From positions 1-35,573 of the forward strand of contig CALXWJ010000011.1 of assembly GCA_944392335.1 (NCBI GenBank): a stretch of 35,573 nucleotides of DNA, written 5' to 3'. Both the position numbers and the translations under genes were made by a program. This DNA comes from an uncultured Clostridia bacterium. GTDB lineage: Bacteria > Bacillota > Clostridia > UBA1381. Shown piece after piece: positions 33,701-35,573 of the stretch. How positions within the stretch are numbered: position 1 is the first letter of the stretch; each line of letters begins with the position of its first letter. The notes below the pieces were generated by a model, which worked only from the letters and a program-made list of their open reading frames with translations, made no database searches and was not told the DNA's origin.

Positions 33701-35573
33701 CAGCTTACCGCAAAAATGTCAACAACTGCATCAGATAACAGCGTTACAGCAGATGTTTTAAATAAATACGATTGCTGGGGAAGATTAATACAGGAATCAA
33801 AGGAATATGATGATAAATCAATTACAACATCATATACTTATGATTATTGTGACAGGGTTTTATCGGTGACCGATCCCGAAGGAGGAACAACAAGCTATAC
33901 TTATGACTGGATGGGAAATGTTATCTCTTCAACAGACCCTATGAACCATACAGTAACTAATACGTATGACTTGTCAGGAAATATTATCACTGCAACAGAT
34001 GCAATGCAAAATATTACAACTTATGAATATGATAAGCTGGGCAGGCTGATAAGCGTAACAAGCCCGTTTGACACTGTAGAAAGCAGTAATATAAAATATT
34101 ATTATGATAATGTTTCAAATCTGACAAAGACCGTTACAAAAAAGACAGTGTCGCAAAATCAGGTAGAAGAATATTATTATGATTGTATGGGAAATGTTAC
34201 CTCATATGTTTTAAATGGTATGAATAACGACAGGGTGACAGCATATACATACAATGCCGCGAATCAAATGACATCTGAAAGAATAGGGCTTACAGCATAC
34301 TCCGAAAATCCGACCGGAGGTAATGTTACAACATATGAATATAATTCCTTTGGACAATTGATCAGTGTAGCTGATAATTTAAATAAGAAAACATATTATA
34401 ATAATTATGATTATTTGGGTAATTGCTTATCTATTACCGACAGAAATGAAAATACGTTAAGTTATACTTATGGATTATATGGTGTAACCGGAATAAGCGG
34501 TTCAAACGTAAATATATTGATCGCGTACAATGATATCGGACAGCAAATAAGCGCAGAATCGTCTGGTGAAGATGAAGCGTATACATATGATCCTTTTGGA
34601 CGTGTTGCAACGTACACAATGTCAGGCTCGGTATTAACGTATACATATGATGACAACTCAAATGTTACAGGCTATGAATATGACGGGTATGAAGGAACCG
34701 ATACGGAGGAAAGCTATCAATACAATGCAAACAATCAATTAACGCAGATGAGTGCAAATGGTATAACAACAACATATACCTATAATGCAAACGGTAATCT
34801 GACAGAAAAATCCGCAAGCAACGGGATTACTACAACCTATGGATATAACAACGCCGGATTGATAACCTCATTGGTAAATGCAAATGAGGATACAACCTAT
34901 TCAAGTTATACGTGTAATTATCTTGTAAATGGGTTGAAAGTATCGGAAATAAAAAATGGTGTATATGAAAAAGTCTATCAATACGACGACTTTAATCAGG
35001 TGATATACGAAAATGTTATCAATGCACAGGCAGAAGATATATTGGATAATACATATACATATGATAACTTTGGGAACCGTACATCACTTCAGGGCTTAAA
35101 TGAATCTCATTCGTATACATATGATTCGTCAAACAGAATGTTAACCGATACAACATATGTCGGTAATTTACCCACACAGTGTCTTGAATATACATATGAC
35201 AATAACGGGAATATGCTGACAGAACACATTGTCTATTATGATGAGTCGGGAGAAGAGGAGGATACCTCCGGGTTATCACCGATAGAAATTTTGCAGCGTA
35301 CCAAGACTTATACATATAACGGCTTGAATCAGATGTGCAGTATATGGAAAAATCTTGATATTTATGAATATTACTATTTAGCAAGCGGGTTGTCTTATTT
35401 TAACAGTACCGTGTGTATATGGAACGGATCAAATCTTGCATTTACATATGATAACGGAATTTGTTCGTATGATAATACAGGAATAACCTCTACATGTATT
35501 GACAATGAAACAATATATTATTTGAAAGACATGCATGGTAATGTTACGGATTTAATAGATGAAGAAGGAACGG
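30776..35573 (+). CDS. Exported Rhs/YD-repeat protein, N-terminal 1599 residues (runs off the window)
   Basis: One frame is open from ATG 30776 to the last base, and I read it through without a stop. A Sec signal peptide (MKKNIGVLLKKSFSVTLSAI, cleavage near SRA-A at residues 29-30) is followed by an acidic segment, a DUF6531-like entry (about 128-160, NRLTISSTDLSLQGKNGMDL, then VFKRKYDS), a Tyr-rich region, and YD repeats from about residue 420 (YTYDALDRL, YTYDWMGNV, YEYDKLGRL and many more). A DxDxDG calcium-type loop sits at 777-788. The last residues, YYLKDMHGNVTDLIDEEGT, begin the Rhs core. In Firmicutes such proteins, for example WapA, form a wound shell carrying a variable C-terminal toxin, with an immunity gene next. 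Those parts are outside the window, so toxin function is inferred. GGAAGGAGATAATCAT precedes the ATG. Confidence 0.93.
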   Translation, partial: MKKNIGVLLKKSFSVTLSAIILLTFNSRAAEEAAELASDSINDQKITENYSEMIVQDEYIYNPSETVENFPFVILNGDEDEAREVSASEPDNELMASGSSTELELWDEILSDQLSEDYLSPYRKKEGINISGNTNRLTISSTDLSLQGKNGMDLVFKRKYDSQQTKYSFYLERESSMATAYNYRYCYFFTDDDTGEEINVAFQTNDEYYIFMNGGAYLTGIDESRIRYFDPSGGGRIYYYLIEDIEQFLSDEPTDFHISRDTTKSPKYFSIKTKESTYYVLYDNKVFRDKVSLGDGWILELPEVTLSLYDFERTSFSGYTRFRRFYNGVFRDFEGDIQVFQGDSEVKNYSDNTSTYTSSYYTSDNRFYQYSSYYATQTIEGTNITYNFKIVDSGKGYTYYFNSNNIIKSDQDLYIRAIVNKFGDTIVYNYDDASNKNRLTSITDTYGRTVTLTYGPNTTQISYTNGENDTVNTLTYTVSAMDNELENGSILTGKPVSIFTFSNQYGEETKYYSREFEQVSYRNASSTNKILDSDFGSYDENNSQSFGNIIEKIEYPNGLESNYKYQRLFYVNALTDVTKDVYIVQECYDKIGSQEYNHNQFELSGSNIFTLKNTKSSGSICNNTYDNKGRLTSSITSLTGTASSSAPYIKYSYTYNNNTNNMTSCTENNSGMTKTTSYTYVSMYGDLISSVNDGNKKIAYTYHTVDGALTKMINSMVNSYKSGSSHITDYTLLTTLTENNKSIEYVRIIKNNEIKAQKKYVYDNGGNIIGQSEWIEDTDGDGVLDTDDEYSTVNSIYTVSDEKTLSINNSMSQITDADNLNPQTVSNTYTFDIYGNPTSSKDSKNYLTTVTYDELGRITGYSYPNGGTGNITYNTVNNYTIQTDVLGAQFKYTYNELGQLTKTERLNGDVWQILSQNSYDSSSRLVEKITYSSASAGSKEEYTYDALDRLLTRKVYELPSDLLYTENYTYSVTSNQLTAKMSTTASDNSVTADVLNKYDCWGRLIQESKEYDDKSITTSYTYDYCDRVLSVTDPEGGTTSYTYDWMGNVISSTDPMNHTVTNTYDLSGNIITATDAMQNITTYEYDKLGRLISVTSPFDTVESSNIKYYYDNVSNLTKTVTKKTVSQNQVEEYYYDCMGNVTSYVLNGMNNDRVTAYTYNAANQMTSERIGLTAYSENPTGGNVTTYEYNSFGQLISVADNLNKKTYYNNYDYLGNCLSITDRNENTLSYTYGLYGVTGISGSNVNILIAYNDIGQQISAESSGEDEAYTYDPFGRVATYTMSGSVLTYTYDDNSNVTGYEYDGYEGTDTEESYQYNANNQLTQMSANGITTTYTYNANGNLTEKSASNGITTTYGYNNAGLITSLVNANEDTTYSSYTCNYLVNGLKVSEIKNGVYEKVYQYDDFNQVIYENVINAQAEDILDNTYTYDNFGNRTSLQGLNESHSYTYDSSNRMLTDTTYVGNLPTQCLEYTYDNNGNMLTEHIVYYDESGEEEDTSGLSPIEILQRTKTYTYNGLNQMCSIWKNLDIYEYYYLASGLSYFNSTVCIWNGSNLAFTYDNGICSYDNTGITSTCIDNETIYYLKDMHGNVTDLIDEEGT

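Noticed and set aside
35019..35384. A 121-codon minus-strand frame and shorter ones near 34434-34661
   Set aside because: They are antisense to the YD repeats; the frequent His, Met and Tyr codons come from reading TATACATATGAT-type repeats backwards.

Overview
The window looks like chromosomal DNA of an anaerobic, spore-forming member of the Clostridia, probably gut-associated. The reasons are spoIIR, a sleB-ypeB germination pair, three S-layer homology repeats, a BspA-like leucine-rich repeat protein, AddA rather than RecB, strong AGGAGG-type ribosome binding sites, several TTG/GTG starts and fairly AT-rich DNA. I do not assign a genus. No rRNA, tRNA, CRISPR array or phage gene was recognised.

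Left edge (1-1394): the end of an IS3-like insertion sequence sits inside a GH2 beta-mannosidase gene, of which only the C-terminal part remains. A bidirectional terminator separates it from the next unit. 1397-6740 (minus): azlC-azlD, a branched-chain amino acid exporter, is followed after 28 nt by a 1405-residue secreted LRR/CARDB protein, with a good sigma-A promoter upstream. 6824-8950 (minus): a secreted metallo-beta-lactamase-fold hydrolase (stalk domain at the N-terminus, Ada-like zinc-binding tail) and a CBM9-like protein share a consensus promoter. 8951-11797: a GC-rich non-coding island, then spoIIR (minus) divergent from sleB-ypeB (plus).

11801-20749 (minus) reads as one five-gene unit: coaX, a phosphodiester glycosidase with SLH anchor, uvrB, uvrA and a HAD phosphatase. 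20750-21030 holds tandem repeats, a GC-rich structured segment and a terminator. 20992-28219 (minus) is a second five-gene unit: a GT-C-like membrane protein, a GT2 polyprenyl-phosphate glycosyltransferase, a GtrA flippase, addA without addB, and a small membrane protein with a histidine at every third residue. 28402-30562 (plus) is nadE with its own promoter and terminator.

Right edge (30776-35573, plus): one reading frame, open to the window end, encodes at least 1599 residues of an exported Rhs/YD-repeat protein. It is cut just as the Rhs core begins, so any C-terminal toxin and immunity gene lie outside. Five copies of the palindrome TTATATAA lie upstream of it.

The strongest leads are the truncated Rhs locus, the Gtr-AddA-His-repeat operon, the coaX-SLH-uvrBA operon and the two GC-rich intergenic islands. 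Nothing here proves a new system. All family calls come from reading motifs by eye, without database searches.
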